Positions 1 through 14,555 are shown, counted from the first letter of the stretch. The stretch is DNA of 64,000 bases from Acanthornis magna (GCA_036785705.1 JAWUZG010000027.1:2647501-2711500); one strand, 5' to 3'. Made by a program: numbers and translations. The notes: generated by a model from the letters alone, not told the origin.

Positions 1-665
1 AGGGCATTGGACTCAACTGTTTTCACCAGACTCACACTGCCAAGATCAGAGCTCTAAAATTCACTGGTCCCCCAAAACAAACCCGAGTAAACAAATGGCC
101 CAACTTAAGTTAAATTATTAGGGGCGAAATGTCTTCATTTTGCCTACCTTGCCTTTTTTTAGAGCTTTGAAACACTTTTACCTTCTAAGGCTTTTCTTTA
201 CACTCTCAGAGACCAGCAATACACCTCTTTTGGTTTCTTTAATATGGAATTAAGATCCTTACCTACCACAAAAAGCTTACAAAAAAAAAGGCACTGGACT
301 TAAAAGTGGGACACTGATAATATCCAGAGGAGCGAAATTGCCCAGAGAAATTTCTCCTGCACATTGTTTGTTGCCTATGTAGTGCAACTTGAGAATGTTT
401 GCTGAGCTCAAGCATGTGTGTGCCACCCTGACCGCCTTCTCCACAGCAGCTGGAAAAAATGACGCTAAGCTCTCAGGCCATCCTTTTTTTGCTATTTCAT
501 TTACTTACTTTCATTTCATTTTCCTTCAGCATTAGCACAACCTTTTTCTTGTTGGGACACCATCTGTGACAAACTGCACATACACACAATATGCTTTTCC
601 CAAAACATCCATCAAGCTATGTAAACTGAATTCAGTGACTGCACGCATGTGCCCTTTGGGACTCT

Positions 666-724
666 CATTTTACAGACAGGAAAAGACATTAAAACAGCAA
701 ATGTAAGCAAGTATCACACTGAGC
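666..724 (-). repeat. MIR-like ancient SINE remnant
   Basis: The plus strand reads CATTTTACAGACAGGAAAAG, then a short region, then AAGTATCACACTGAGC. This resembles the reverse complement of the MIR core (cattttacagatgaggaaactgaggc ... aaggtcacacagc, from memory). It is short and diverged, so this is a moderate call. Confidence 0.45.
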
Positions 725-2235
725 AATTAAAAAGTAATAAATGCCAGTTATTTGGATTGGAAAAGCTCTTCTAAGAATGTACTCAGTGGGAAATGGAAAG
801 TATTTTAAATGGCCCCCATGCCTATTGGAAGCTACAAGTGGTGACATTGAGTTCTTGCTAAAGCACAAGACAGAAACCAAGACACAAGTCAGAAGTTTCT
901 TATGAATATAAGCAAGTTAAACCATTCTGAAAACATTTGCAAACCAAAATGAAAACAAAACTAGGACAGTAACATAATCAAATATGAAGAAATAGGTTTA
1001 CATTTCATCAACACTCAACATCTTATTCTCCCAGGATGCTCTCAACTCCTCTCCACACAAAACCTCATCGTAAGAGATTTTGAAAAAAAGGTAATTTTGT
1101 TTTACTGATTTGTCCACTACAATTGTGCTGCCTCAGTCAAGAGGTCAGGAGAGGAAACAAACACTTCACCATTTAGTCTCAAAACCCTGTATTAGCAACA
1201 GTCAGATTATTTTTTATGTACTGGAGGGAATAATTTCAAATGAAATCTTAGGTTCATCAGTATCAGTTGCAGATCTTTCAAATCTACTTTCAGGTAAAGT
1301 ACAAAACTGTGATGGGAATGAACCCACTGAAGGAAATACGACTTTTTTAAATTGTTTATGTTTCATGTTCTAGTGCTTCCTCAGTTCATGAATTGTGATC
1401 TTTTACAGTATTATCTTGTCACGATGAATGTTCAAATAATGTTGTCAACTTTTAATATGCTGAATGTTCACACAGGAATGAAGAGTTCACCATACACCTG
1501 AGGCAGTTATTCTGTGTCTGCACTGATCAAATACATGATGCTATCAGCCAACTAATTTTCTTTTATTACTAATCTCTCACCAACTCCAAGAGGAAGAAGA
1601 AAATTAGACACTGTTTAAGAGATTTAATTAACATGAACTATGTACTTTGGCCAACTTGTGCTGCTTCTGAGAATTTTGAAGGGGAACAGGCCAAGGACTG
1701 TAAAATGAGCTAATAAAGAACATGCTACTTAAACTCATGTACTTACAGCTTTGTACAGGTTACATAATGCTAAAAGAAAAATTAATAAACCTAAGCCTCT
1801 AATTTCCTATCCAGAAAAACACAAGCTCAAGTGAAGGGAGACATTCCCTATTGAGCTGGAATTCCTTCATAAGAAGGCAGAGGGGGAAATACAATCCAGT
1901 ACAAATGTTTGGACTAAGGATAAAAAACAAACATCATATGCTGCTTAAAGAAAGACTATGGTATTATTCTGGGTGATGCAGTAGGGAGAAACCAAAGGAA
2001 TTAGCTTCTCCAAAGACCTCTGGGGTAATGCTGACAATGCCAGAGAACAATTTAGCTTATTTTCAACTTGCAAGAAAGGAAAAAGTACAGTAAACAGCCA
2101 AAAAAGGCCATGCAGCCTGGCAGCAATTCCCATTGTCAGAAAGTCAATCCATCATTTTTTGCTGCTCACTGTAACCTCTTACTACCCATCCTATAAATAT
2201 GAACGTTTATTATGAACATTCCCCTCTGCCCCACT

Positions 2236-2738
2236 CAGGTGAGACCCCACCTGCAGCACTGCATCCAGCTCTGAGCTCCCAGCACAAGACAGACATGGCT
2301 CTGCTGGAGCGAGGCCACAGGAGGCACACAGAAATAGTCAGAGGGCTGGAACACCTCTCCTGTGATGGAAGACAAAGAGCTGGGGTTGTTCAGCCTGAAA
2401 AACAGAAACCTCCAGGGAGACCTTATCACGGCCTTTCAATATTTAAAGGGGCTTGCGAAAAAGACAAAGAGAGACTTTTACCAGGGCCTGTAAGTGACAG
2501 GACAAGGGACAATAGTTTTAAACTGAAAGAAATTTAAATTGGACATAAGGAAGACATGTTTACAATGAGGGTGGTGGGGAGTTGGAGGCCCTATCCCTGA
2601 CAGTGTTCAGGGTAAGGCTGGATGGGGCTTTGAGCAACCTCATCTAGTGAAAGCCAGTGAAAGACATCTGCCCATGACAGGGTGGTTGGACTGGATGATC
2701 TTCAGAGGTCCCTCCCAACCAAAACTATTCTATGATTT
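2236..2738 (+). repeat. CR1 LINE 3' fragment
   Basis: This is the 3' part of an avian CR1 retrotransposon in sense orientation. Recognisable blocks, in order, are the start with GAGACCCCACCTGCAGCACTG, GAGGGCTGGAACACCTCTCC, GGTTGTTCAGCCTG, GACAGGACAAGGGACAATAG, TTGGACATAAGGAAGA and GGTTGGACTGGATGATC, and it ends in the CR1-type tail TATTCTATGATTT. It is 5'-truncated, as most CR1 copies are. The reading frames in it (for example 2199-2537) are repeat sequence, not a host gene. Confidence 0.9.
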
Positions 2739-5290
2739 AATTAATTTGCTGTATTTTATTTTTTAGCAAAACTTATCTACATTATAATAATAAAATGTAT
2801 TATTAAAAATCTCTTCTCTTGAAAATCATTGCTTCCTTCTTAAAGCCTTGTTCCAAATTCTGACCTCTCCACTGAACAGGGCCATCCCTCAGTGACTGGT
2901 CTACATGTGGTTTGTAAGAGGATATGAGATCACATCTGTTGCAATAACCTATTTATTAGGTCACTCCTTCAAGTGCCAGAAAGGGGAGAGACAGAGGTCA
3001 CTGTGTGGTTCGGGCTCGCTCCTGAAACATCCAGAATTTGAACCTGGCCAGCAGCACATCTCAGAGTGACCAACCACTGCGGTACTATCTCTTCTTCCCT
3101 GAGGAAATGGTGTTCCTGTGATTTCTTCTGTGGGATTATTACTCCCCGGCCCCCCAAGAGTACAGTTCTGCTCTCAAATGAAAACAGCATCGAGAGCTTT
3201 CATTTCTTGTTAAACTGAATACTCATTTTTCAAGCTGCTGGTTCTCTTCCAAAGATGGAAGCACACCAGGAATGCTCTGTGCACTGTCTGGAGCCTTGGG
3301 AAGAGGCTGCTTGGCACACAAGTGACACAACCCAGCCCAGCGAGACACGGGAAGGCAGCGTGGGGGGTGTTGGGGTTGGGGAAAACAGGAACAGGAGGAC
3401 GGGAGAAGGTCTCCTGCAGAGCTCCAGGGCACAAAGCAGGAGTGCTTTGGCAGCTGCCAAACATTGCACAGTCCTGCCTATCCAGTTACACCAAAAAACA
3501 CAGAAGATCACAGACCACCTTTGTGCCTGCCATGATGAAGAGAAGTCAAATCTCTCACCTACTCAGACACATCTGGTCAGTAAACAGCATGACCAGGAGG
3601 TGACAAACAGCAGCTGGGGCAGAGTCACATTTCTAAAGCACAATGGTGCTTCACAAAAAAACAGCTCAATACACCAAGTATGTCGTGCACAGAGAAATAT
3701 CATATATCACTACAAGGCTAGCTGACCCACAGACTTGACAAATCTGTTATTGTTTCCATATTCCTTGGCAAAGCAGAGGCATGTTAAAACCATTTTCCTC
3801 CTACTTAGTCATCTCCTTGTTGGTTCCAGGTCAGCATACACGTCCAACAAATCACATCCTACTGAGCAGAAGAAAGCTGTTAGTTTAAAAAGCATTTTTA
3901 TGACTAGAAGTGAAATCCTTGAAAGAAAGCTTTTAATGCAATACTGGTTCTACACACATACAGAACATGGTACCCCACCGTAGTTATGTTCTGCTGCTTT
4001 AATGAGCAATCCCAACAATGCCTTGAGTGCTCTCCAACCAGAAAAGCATTAATACTTCTTTTTGACTTCTGCATTTCCACTTGTCTATCCCCTTTTCAAC
4101 CAGTAACAGCAGGCATTACAAAAATAAAACCAACAGGCTGTTAATTTATTATTACAGACAGCAAAGCATATGATGCTGTGGGGTCTCGTCACTAATTTTA
4201 AGGCCAGAAAGAGTTGCTGTCATCAGCTAACCAATCTTTCTGTGGAATGTAAGAGAGGACTTCAGAAGCTACACCTTCTTAAATCAGACCAGAAGTCTAC
4301 CTTGTCCAGAACACCATTTCCAACATCTGACAACAATGGACATTTAGAAAAAAACCCCATCTTTTTCAGTTCTTCTCCCTCTTCTGCAACCTTCCTGCCT
4401 CCCAAATTATTAATAAAAGTTTCAGGCACAAAATACTGTGCTCAGTGAAGCAGTGGATACTTGAATTTCACTAATCCTTTTTGAAAGGCATACCTTTACC
4501 TCCACAATATCCTGTGACAATAAGTATGATGCTTATTTACACAGCATGAAAAAGACCCTTCTCACTTGCTTTCTGCTCTGTAGTTGTGCTCTGACACAAC
4601 AGTAGTCAGAGCAGGGTGTACTTCATTCCAACACCTTGCTAAGCTCAAAAACCCCACAGATTATTTAATTTCTTTGATTACCTCTGTAGTACCTTCAAAT
4701 GCATCTGACCTGAGGCCTGGCTTCCCTCTTTAAAAGCCAAGTCAATTCTTCCCCAGAGTATATTGGTCACACCTCTAAAAATGCAGTTGTTTTTATACTT
4801 GCTACCCCTTGCAGGACCTGCTAATCACCAATACCCTTTTGAAGGGTGTGCATTACAGTGTAGTGCACATGTCATCACCTCTTCCCCCAGGACCAAGGTT
4901 AAATAAAGCATCGGATTCCACACCACAGTTAGCTTGTCAGCTTTACAGAGGCATTCCTGATGCTGGTACCTGGTTCTGGAGGTTTATTACAATGGATAGC
5001 ACCACTTTTTCTAAAACCTCTTCTGTGAACACTTCTCATTCATCCTGGTAAAGAATGATGCTTTTCTGAAAGTCTTCTCTGAGGAAAATCCCACAGACGC
5101 TCCAGCAAGCTTTGAGAGAACCTAAAAAGCTTTTATCAAGTACATACAAGTAGAAAGCAATTTTGGAGGAAATATCTGTTCTGGTTTTCTGATGACTTCC
5201 TATTTAATCCACTACAGTTTGTAATCTTTTGCTCTCCTAATACAAGTTTCTTTTTGCCAAGGTTTGGGGTGTTTTTTTTACGTTTTGGGT

Positions 5291-5330
5291 CTTTTTGTTT
5301 GTTTGTTTTTGGTTGGTTGGTTGGTTTTCA
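5291..5330 (+). repeat. (GTTT)n/(GGTT)n simple repeat
   Basis: This is a run of GTTT units followed by four GGTT units, inside a wider T-rich stretch (5250-5345). It creates the hydrophobic open frames at 5254-5520, which I do not regard as genes. Confidence 0.8.
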
Positions 5331-8111
5331 TTTTTGTTTTTGGTGTGTGGGTATCTTTTTGCCTACAGGTCCCTTCACACTATTTAACTACACTGTTTTT
5401 CCTTCTCCCATTCTTCAAACCCACCTGTACTGCCTGGAACTTATTTTAGTCGCTCCCCACTTCTCTTGCTACCCTCATTTTTTTATGAAACTCCTTTATA
5501 AAATTAATCTAAGACAGTAAAATTTTTCAACTCTTCTATTCCTCATTGAATTTGAATAGCCTACAGTTACTATAGTATATACTAATAACATAGTACATAT
5601 AATAGAGTCATTTCATTTACTCTCATTAAGACAACACTGGTTTTCACTCGAAAAAACTAGTGTTAAGTCTCCAGGAATTTTTCTGTGTTCCAAGGGTATT
5701 TAAACATGACCAACCCCACAACTAGCCCCATCAAGCATTTTTAAAGCCCTTAGGTAGAAACTGCCCAGTCTGGTCAGCTTCTTATATATAGTCTGGCCTC
5801 AGTGGTCACAGATTAACTATTACAGTTGTCTTCCTTGTTGCTATTTGCATGGGAAGATTGTTTTGCCAGTACCTTCAAGATTCCTAAGTACCAAAAAAAG
5901 ATCCACACAAGAAACAGAATAAATTGCATCCCTAAAGATAGAGCCTTGTTTCTTGACTTGCACATGTTTGGAGGAAGCAACTTGTTATTAGCTGAAATAG
6001 AGAGCTCATTTCCATATAGTTTCCATGCAGGAGCAATTTAATATCACCTATGGAAAAGAAAGAATTGCAGCACACTTATGTGCAGCAGAAGAAAAGGTAT
6101 TAAAATACTTAAATACAGAAATGGTAATCAGATTTACAGGACTTCTACTGACTAAATGCTTTAAATTCTGTGTGCTTCCTCTCTCATTCTTGAAAACCAA
6201 GAAAAGACTAGATTTTCCAGCAAAGCCTGAAGAGTTAAAAGGTTGTTTTGGTTTTGTTGTGGAGATTTAGGTGGTTTGTTTTTTGGTTGGTTGAGGGAGA
6301 TTTTGTTTGTTTGTTTTTAATAACACCTGAGTTAGGAAACATCAACATTTATATACTCAGATGTGAAAACTCAGGTCACCCTTAAGAAAAGGGCAATTAG
6401 TAGAAGTCAGTCATAAAGAAACTGAAAAATGAAATAAAAATGAGATCACTACTATTGACCCAGAAATCTTTAAGCTGAAATGTAGATGACCACATGGTCT
6501 TTTTCTCAGAGCAGCTGATTTTCTAAAAATCTTACTGATAAAACACCTTGTACTAAAATACGAACTCACTTCAAAACAAAAGTTGGCTTTGTCGCCTGTG
6601 TATTTTCAAATCCTTTGAACTTTAGTGGGGGAGCACAATGACTGTAGGCAAACTGAATAGCTATTGTGTGAGCAAAGAACACATTTGTATTGTTGCAAGG
6701 AATGTTGGCTGCAGCAGCAGATTTTCCCTCTGCTTTGGAGTTGGTACCATGTGACCGTTTACTTCTGCATGGGTGACAGATGGGCTGAGGACTCTCCTCT
6801 TGTCTTATCGTTTAAGAGGCAAATTTTCTGACCGCAGAGCTCAAATATGCTCCGTGTGGATTCTCCACCTGGGTCTCCAAACACTCTCTAAGTTATGGCC
6901 TGCAAGACATTACTCACCAGGGTATATAAATCACCTTCCCTTTTGCTCCTCAACCATGTGTCTTAAAAAACAAACAGTAAGAAGATTCAGGACATTTCGT
7001 CTTCTATAAAAATGCAGTTTGCTACAATTCTAAGACAAAACCCCCACACTCTTACACATTTCCACCTATTAAGATCACATCAAACGTACATTAAAGGAAC
7101 TGTGATTCAGAGGGGAGTTTGTTATTATTATTTTTACATTAAACAAGTATTTGTTTGTGATACTTCTCCTTTCCTATTGAGACTCGTTTTGCTTAAGGCT
7201 CACATTCTGCAAAGATTTCTATATATCATTAGAGCCTTCTCTGTCACATAGGGATGGCCTCACATAACCACTAAGGTGCACACAGTTTTTTGCACCACTT
7301 TTTTGGGAAGAAGTTTGCAGCTTCTCTCACATGATGACTTTTGCTCCATGCTTTGTATGAGCCATTACAGCAGTTAGCACAATGGAGCCAGATCATGACC
7401 AGGACTTTGAAGAATGCTGAAAAACACAAATGTCTCTCAGAGAAGCAAAAAATGCCTAAAATGATACCTTCCATTTTAAATGAAGTGAAGCTGAAAGAAA
7501 TCAGAAATGCTGCCTCATTCAGATAGTTAGGAACTTGAATGTCCAAAAGGAGGAAACAGTGCACATCTGCATGTGCTAAATTTCAGTTTGGTGTCACTTA
7601 TGATATGCCTCTCTGCAAGTACCAGATTGTCCAGGGTTACACCTTCAAAAAGTTGCTTCTTTTGAAGCTTCAGGTAGGGAAAAAAGTACAGAGTATACTG
7701 TGAAGAAAGCACACAGCTACACTTTGCCAGCTAAAAGCAGCCAAGATCCTACTCAGTCCATCTCCCCACTGGCCTTTCACTTCTAGAGCACAGAAGTAAT
7801 ATGGAAAAGAAGTGGTTTTGCCCACACAGTTGCAATATCATATAGCCAACTTCCTGCAACAGACCTCAAAGTATAAAAATAGACACGAGGTTGGAAAAAA
7901 GGACGGGATTATTCACAGGGAAGTGAGAGACAATGCTCTTGTGCTATGCAATAAACTGTATTTGCTATGCAACACCCTTTTTTTTTGGAAACAGACCAAG
8001 AGAGACCCAAGACCTACCATCATCTGATTATGTAAGCACATCATTTCCACAGGCTACAGCTGACCCTGTTATTTCTAAGCACTCCACAAACCCAAAAGCC
8101 AGAAGACTAAC

Positions 8112-8215
8112 ATCATCTTAAAAGATGAGGAACTGAGGCACCAAGAGATTAGATGATTTATCTGAGACCACATAGAAGCTGCTGTGCCTTGGCCTGATGA
8201 CTTCAGCGCCAGAAC
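8112..8215 (-). repeat. MIR SINE remnant
   Basis: The plus strand contains AAAGATGAGGAACTGAGGCA, then CCAAGAGATTAGATGATTTA and GAGACCACATAGAAGCTG. Block by block this follows the reverse complement of the tRNA-derived MIR SINE core and its 5' side (gatgaggaaactgaggca, gaggttaagtaactt, aggtcacacagct). MIR predates the split of mammals and birds, and only old, diverged copies persist in avian genomes. No source gene or activity is implied. Confidence 0.7.
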
Positions 8216-9536
8216 ATCCCTCCCCTTCTCTGGCCCTCAAATACCAAACGCCAGCAGGACAGGCAGCAGAGGAGCCTCATTTCCTACAGCACCACAGGGG
8301 CTGAGCACTGAGCATTGACATGGCCTCTCCCACATAAGTTTTCAGACATTTAATAAATGTTCATAAAAGCCAGAGCCAAATCAACAGCTTCTTCCTTCTG
8401 TCTCCCAAATTCATGCTCCACGGAAGGGAAGATCCAACTCCCACCTTCCTCTTCGCGTGCCTCACCACAGCTCTTGCACAGAAAATGATTCACTCCACTA
8501 AAACCACAGACAACTACTCCAGTGGTTTTCTTTTTCCTTCAGGGTAGCAAAAGGAATCAGAGCACCACAGGATTAAATACTAGAGCTAGTCCCAGGAGAG
8601 AGGGAAGGAAAGGACAGAGGGGGACTTCTCTGTTTTGGCAGCAGCAAGATGTCATTTCAATTATTTTATGTGTGCAAAGCCTTGAGTGACTCTCAACTTT
8701 ACCTGCCCACCCATCTTCCTTAAAATAATGGGCCTTAACTATTTCTGTATCTCTCTCTCACTGCAAAGTTTTCTAGGGTGCGGATGGACGAGAAATGGGA
8801 CAGCAGGATAAAAGAAACTCAATTTCTTTTAAATTTTTTTTAATCTACAAGCTAAACCCCACGCAATTGATTCTATTGCTAGTACTAAAGCGAAGCTTCA
8901 CAGCAAGCTTTATTTTATTTTAGGCAAAAGTGGACAGATATTCATTCACATGACATAGCCCATACCCAAAAAAACCCCAAAAGAACAGTGGTTTGTGGTT
9001 TAGAGAAAGGTGACATCTAAAGTCATTTCTAAGCACAAGGGCAGCCATGTGAAGTTGGGGTACATTTGCTATTCCACTATAACCAGCCTGTGCATCCACA
9101 CTAACCCCAGGTAAATTCAATGGGGGCATATACACTGTGCTGCTTTTAGCAAGAGCCCAGAGGTTTGAAGAAAATTAACAGACAGCAGTGTCAGTTTGCT
9201 TTTGGGCATTTTCTTCAGCTCAGATATAAATCTGAGAGTCTTGTTTGCGATTTATTTTCACAGCATGGCACGGAGCAAGACTGATCAACAGGCCATTTAT
9301 TGACAGATTCATCAAGTACAAGATTTCAGTTCTTTTCCATGCACGGAGAAAACTGTTTTAAAAATGGCCCAGAAAACCTTCACTGAAAGAGTTCTTTTTA
9401 AATAATTTAATAGGACATGTTGGTGAATGTTTTATCAATACTTTATAATTGCAAATCAAGCCCAGTGTGGTGCTGGTACAACCATCATTTATATACATGA
9501 GACACACGGTTTGTATTTGGTACCAATCAACACTTT

Positions 9537-9600
9537 TCACAGACTCACAGAATATTCTGAGTTGGAAGGGACTCAGAGCAATCATCGACTCCAACTCATT
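9537..9600 (-). repeat. CR1 LINE 3'-end fragment (antisense)
   Basis: The plus strand reads TCACAGAATATTCTGAGTTG then GAAGGGACTCAGAGCAATCA and TCGACTCCAACTCAT, the reverse complement of the last about 60 bp of an avian CR1 subfamily. The same family gives the longer copy at 43815. Only the extreme 3' end is present. Confidence 0.85.
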
Positions 9601-12600
9601 TACTTCCTATCAGTTTTGTACCATTACAATACAGTGGACAGAACGATGGCACACTGCCATAATAAAAAGAATTATGGCCATGTCATGGCCTTTGCCTATT
9701 TTTCAAGAGCACTATTTAAAATATACATTAAAGAAGCACTGTCCAAAATATACCATTAGCACATTCTGCCCACAGGTACTAGGACAGTAATTTATCTCTA
9801 CCATATACATTCAGGAAAATATAGCAAAGAACAAGTGTAAACCTGTAAATGGAACAGAGTTGACATTTTCTACTTTATCTTCTTTTCTCACATGCAACCC
9901 ACCTTATCACTCAGCATTTTTTCTAGCAATGTGGGCTGCCATTTCACATCCAACTTTAATTTGGATGACACTTGTTTCTTCTCTGAAGGCTTTACCAGCA
10001 TGACTTGAAATAGCTGCACTACTCAGGAGTAGTGAATTCCAGGTGGGGCTGATGAAATGTTTGAAATTTTATAATCCACACATACATAGCTCAAACAGTA
10101 TATGCTTTACAGAAGTTAAGAAATTGCTCCTTACTTTTTTCTTATAACAAGTATAACTGGATTCTTTTGGGTTTTAGCATCAGTGGTTAAAAAAAAGTCC
10201 AGAGAGAAATATGGAGCTGTGAAATTATAACAACTAAATTTAGGATATTGAAATGACCTAAAAGCTGAGTTGGGGAGGGAAGGAAGCTACAACACACACA
10301 CTATTTACTTCTGACAGTATTTTAAAAAAACTAATCACTCAGCTTTGAGGGCCTTATTATGGCACCTAAAACATTCAACAGTTACACAGAAATAAGTGGC
10401 CCACTGTGCTCTGTATTACCTCTGTATTTATCATCTTCTGTCAAATACTGTCAAGTGGCAAAGTGCCTTGAAGAAAGACAAAGCACAATAAGGAATCCTT
10501 AGCACAAAGTGTTTTAAAATTCCTGGGGGGGCAGAGGGCCATAAAGGAAACTGCACCTCCTCAGTTTACATTCCTTCTGCACTTCAGTAAATGAACTCAT
10601 TAGTAAAAATATTATGAAAGAACATCATCTCAGTATTAAAATAAGCTGCTACTTAAGCAAGCTTTGAATACCTAATGACAACATTTGTGTGATCCCACCC
10701 TTACAGGTACCTGCAATCCAGGAGTACTGCTTTTACCAGCTACAAGTAAGAGCCCAAGGTCAGGATGCCAGGGAGCTTCTTGAGCTCAAGCATGTGCACC
10801 ATTCCTCTGCAGTTAGAAATAGCCAGAATATAACAATTCATTCGTTCCTCCACTTAACCCCCTCAAAACAGTGCAGCTGTAAAAACATCCTCTTTATTTT
10901 TTATTTTTCTATATACAGCCTGCTGATGGTGTGCTCACACACAGCATGAACCTATTTCCTACATCTGTCATGGAAAGTATCAGTCATTTTACAGCAAAAC
11001 TTCACCATAAAGTTTTTAAATACACGGCAGGTGGAGTTTTGCTCATCCTAAATCACATCTCCCTCAAGGTACTTATAAGGTCCATTACAAGACCTATAAA
11101 ACCTTTCCAGCTGGAAAGACTCCCAGCAGTTGGAAAAGTCCCCTGTCCCTGTTAAAGACACACTCTCTGAACTACATCCTGAGTAGACCTTGGGGTGCTC
11201 TGCCACTGAAAATGGAATTCATCTAGATGCTCTGCCATCCCTCCTTGCCATTCTTGTCCCAGTTCTGGTTCTCACTAAGCTCCTGCACAGTTGGATTCAG
11301 CCCACCAACCTACCAGAAAACTGCCTACTTTTCACTGCTCCATTCTCCTCATCCCATCGAGCCAAGCTGGCTCACAAGGGAGCCAACAAGCCTCAGAGGC
11401 AGCACAAAACACAAAGCCATAGGTATGTCCTCCCTCCTCACAGCTGTTAGATCGACTCTCCTGCTCTGGGGGTGATCTGGAGACAGACAGACAGACATTT
11501 TTCCACAGTCTGGGGCAGAGTCTGGCATGCAAACTTATAAAAGCACCTCCCCAAGCACAGAACTCACTCTTGGCATCATCTTCCTGCACTATGAGGGAAA
11601 GAAAAATACATCATGTTATGGATATGTAGAGCATCGGAATACCACCAATGAGAGTAATTATGGTACACGAGGACATACTAATACCAGATGCTCCTAATAC
11701 TAGAAAATATGCACAACAGCCAAATAAAACTAAAAACACTGAATAGTTACTCATCTGCTGAGTTTAATACTAATATATATACATACCCATAAAGCTCACT
11801 TTCTCTTCATTGAAACAACTTGGTTTCTAACACCGACAGCAATTAATTCTGCAGCTATTAACAGAACATAGCTGTTCCAGATGCTGTTTTCATGTCAATC
11901 ATCTGCACTTTTGCAGTGATTTTAGCACTACTTTTTCAGACGACACAAAAACAGACTCAGAGGTAGATTTCAGTAAAGGCCACACTTTTTTTTTTAAGTT
12001 ATAGGGAAGAATTTTGATCATCTGCGAACCTGTACCCACAGGAGTGATGACAGAAGAGCCATTTTTTGTTCTGAAATTATGAAGCATTTCTTGTTCTTAC
12101 TAATGTAAATACATATCAACATGTTGACTCCACTTCTCCGCTCTAACAATGAAAGTCTAAAAGCAATACAAAAACAAACTGTAGTAGTGCAGACACATAC
12201 ACATCTCTTCTTGGAATGGGGGAGAAAGAATAGGAAAGCCAGTTCTACACAAACACGAGCAACAGCAACACATAACAGTATCTACCTCCTCAACTTCTTT
12301 AAAATTAAGGTACAAAAGAATTTAGAACATGTCATAACTTGAAAGTTCAGAGCTTTGACTTCTTAAGGCTCACTTAAAAATTCACTAGAGCCTTAAATGT
12401 TTTCGTTCAACTCTGCAGTTAATGAATGTGTGATTTTTTTTCTCCTTCTTATGACTGAATTTAGGAGAGGAGGACAGCACTTGCAACAGCAGTTAAATGA
12501 TTTGATTTTGATAACCTTCAGTAAAGGAGTGGAACACACAACAAACCTGACAGTTCCTCCTTCCCAAGTTAAACTGCCTGCACTTACCAAAGGCTCCAGC

Positions 12601-14119
12601 CAACACAAACATAACAACTTTTTCTTTTCCTTGTCCAGTGTGCCTTGAAGGCTCGTGCCCTGTTCTTTGCTCATGCCTGGAGCTGAGTCACAGCAAAGGT
12701 CTCAGGTGTGCACAAGTGCAGTAAGGTCACTCACCAGAGAACACTCTGATCTGCTCCATCACCACCACGCCAGTCGAGTATTCTGAATGAGACAGTGTAG
12801 TCTACTGGGAAAGGAAGCCATCAAATTGAAAAGCTTCCAGAGGATCACACATACTCGAGGGAATCCCAGAACAAGAGGGTCAAACATAAAGCTTTGCCTC
12901 CTTTATACGACCCCAGCAGCTCTACAAGCCTGCAGGTGAGGGCCAGCTGAACATGGTGTATTGCTAAATTGATTTGTGAAGTTTGGGCTCCCAACAATCC
13001 AGTTCTTAACTCCTTTAATGTTCTGAAACAGAATGGCCCAATTTCCCACAAGTGCTCAGTATCCTGAAGGGCTGCTTGATAACCACACCAATACCTTACA
13101 GATATTTGGGGAGCTGCAGGTTGCTCAGAGCAACTTATGTACATGGTGAAGATGAGGGAAGGGAAGGATACACGACACAGAAAATACCTCACATCTGTAC
13201 TCCCAAAGGCTCAGCACTGGCACCCATTCCAGCCTAGGAGAGCTCTTTTCTAGCTGGACTTGTGTCACTTTAGAAACAGTCTGCTCTGAACTACAATGGA
13301 TGAACAACACAGAGAAAACACCATACAACTCCTATTCTTGTTATATGTTTTAATTTTTTTTTTAAATCCCTGTCATTTCTATGCTCTACAGGAGCATTCA
13401 TACAGGGGATGATAAGCAGTAGATGTTTCAGTATAGACGACTCATAGATTAGATGCTGGTAAAGATTTCCCATGTTTTTTGGTTTTAGAAGATTCTTTGT
13501 TTCGTTTCTAGAAGCAGTTTTCTCTAGAACTGTTCTATCATTAATCAACTCATATCTACATCTTTTCTGAGGGGCTTTCCAAGACTTTCCAACATTTCAA
13601 ATTCACCAAATACCTACCAGTTGTTACTTCTTGGCTTCAGAGTGGTACCTGTTGCAAGGCAACTTTCACTGTTCTGCTGCCTGTGTGGTGTCTCTTTTTC
13701 TCCAGAGAAAACTCTTGCATTACTTGAAGTATAAAATATTATGAAGCTTTAAAATAAGCACATACAGAGATTGAGGGTGAGGGGATGTCCTCCTATTCAT
13801 TAGCCAGGCACAGAAACTACCAGAGGTCACAAAAGCTGAACTTCTTTATTCAAGCAGAAATTCCCATTGAAGCCAAATGAGGTTTAGTTGAATGAGGGCC
13901 ACAGGAATAAGCCTGTAGTACACTCTGGACTGGGAGCAAGTCAAAGCAAATTACGCAACAGCTGTCAGGAATCTGTGTACAGGTCTGCAGAGCCACAGTG
14001 TAGGAGGAGCCCTGGTGCATCCTTAACCTCTGTCTATTTATGTCCCAGCACTGAGACCCCTTTCAACAAAACAAGCCACACTTTAATATATTTTTATTAG
14101 ACCAATTTATGGCAAACAG

Positions 14120-14181
14120 CTCTCTCCTCCTCTTCCCCTTTCCCCTCCCCTCCTTCCCACCCTTCCCTCTCCTTCCTCTTG
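14120..14181. repeat. Polypyrimidine tract (62 bp)
   Basis: This is an almost uninterrupted C/T run on the plus strand (only one purine, near 14159), made of CCTCC, CCCTTT and CCTTCC-like units. On the transcribed BORCS5 strand it is a purine run of GGAAGG/GGGAA units. No function is assigned. Confidence 0.85.
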
Positions 14182-14536
14182 CTGTGTTGTGCTGTTTGTG
14201 TGGAAAAAAACGAGCTCCTACCCTTGCCAAGAGTGACATCAACTCATTCTTATCCGGTGATGTCCAGCAGAATCTTCCTCTGATAAACATTTGCTCAGTG
14301 TCAGAGCCCCAAGGTTACTGGCTGCATTTTCTTTTCATTGTCATTTGTTTTCTGACACTTCGCTGCTCGTTATACATTAAAATCCTCACCCCTGCATGTC
14401 TTCAACCTGGAGCCGAGTGAGGCGGTGAACAGGACATTCCTGGCTGCTTACCCGGGTCTCCCACCACCCCCTTCCCCTGAAACAAGAGTCTGTTTGTCTC
14501 TCTGTGAACAAGAAAAAGCTGATACTGCAGACAAGC

Positions 14537-14555
14537 AAAAAAAAAAAAAAAAAAA
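14537..14555 (+). repeat. Poly(A) run (19 A)
   Basis: This is a homopolymer of 19 adenines. No retrocopy or SINE body was recognised just upstream, so it is called only as a simple repeat. Confidence 0.85.

Noticed and set aside
3255..3725. 156-residue plus-strand frame
   Set aside because: No motif, no splice or promoter context; it overlaps other frames of similar length on both strands.
12845..13192. 115-residue minus-strand frame in BORCS5 intron 2
   Set aside because: I could not match it to any family, and it has no flanking splice signals that fit BORCS5 phase 1; probably chance.
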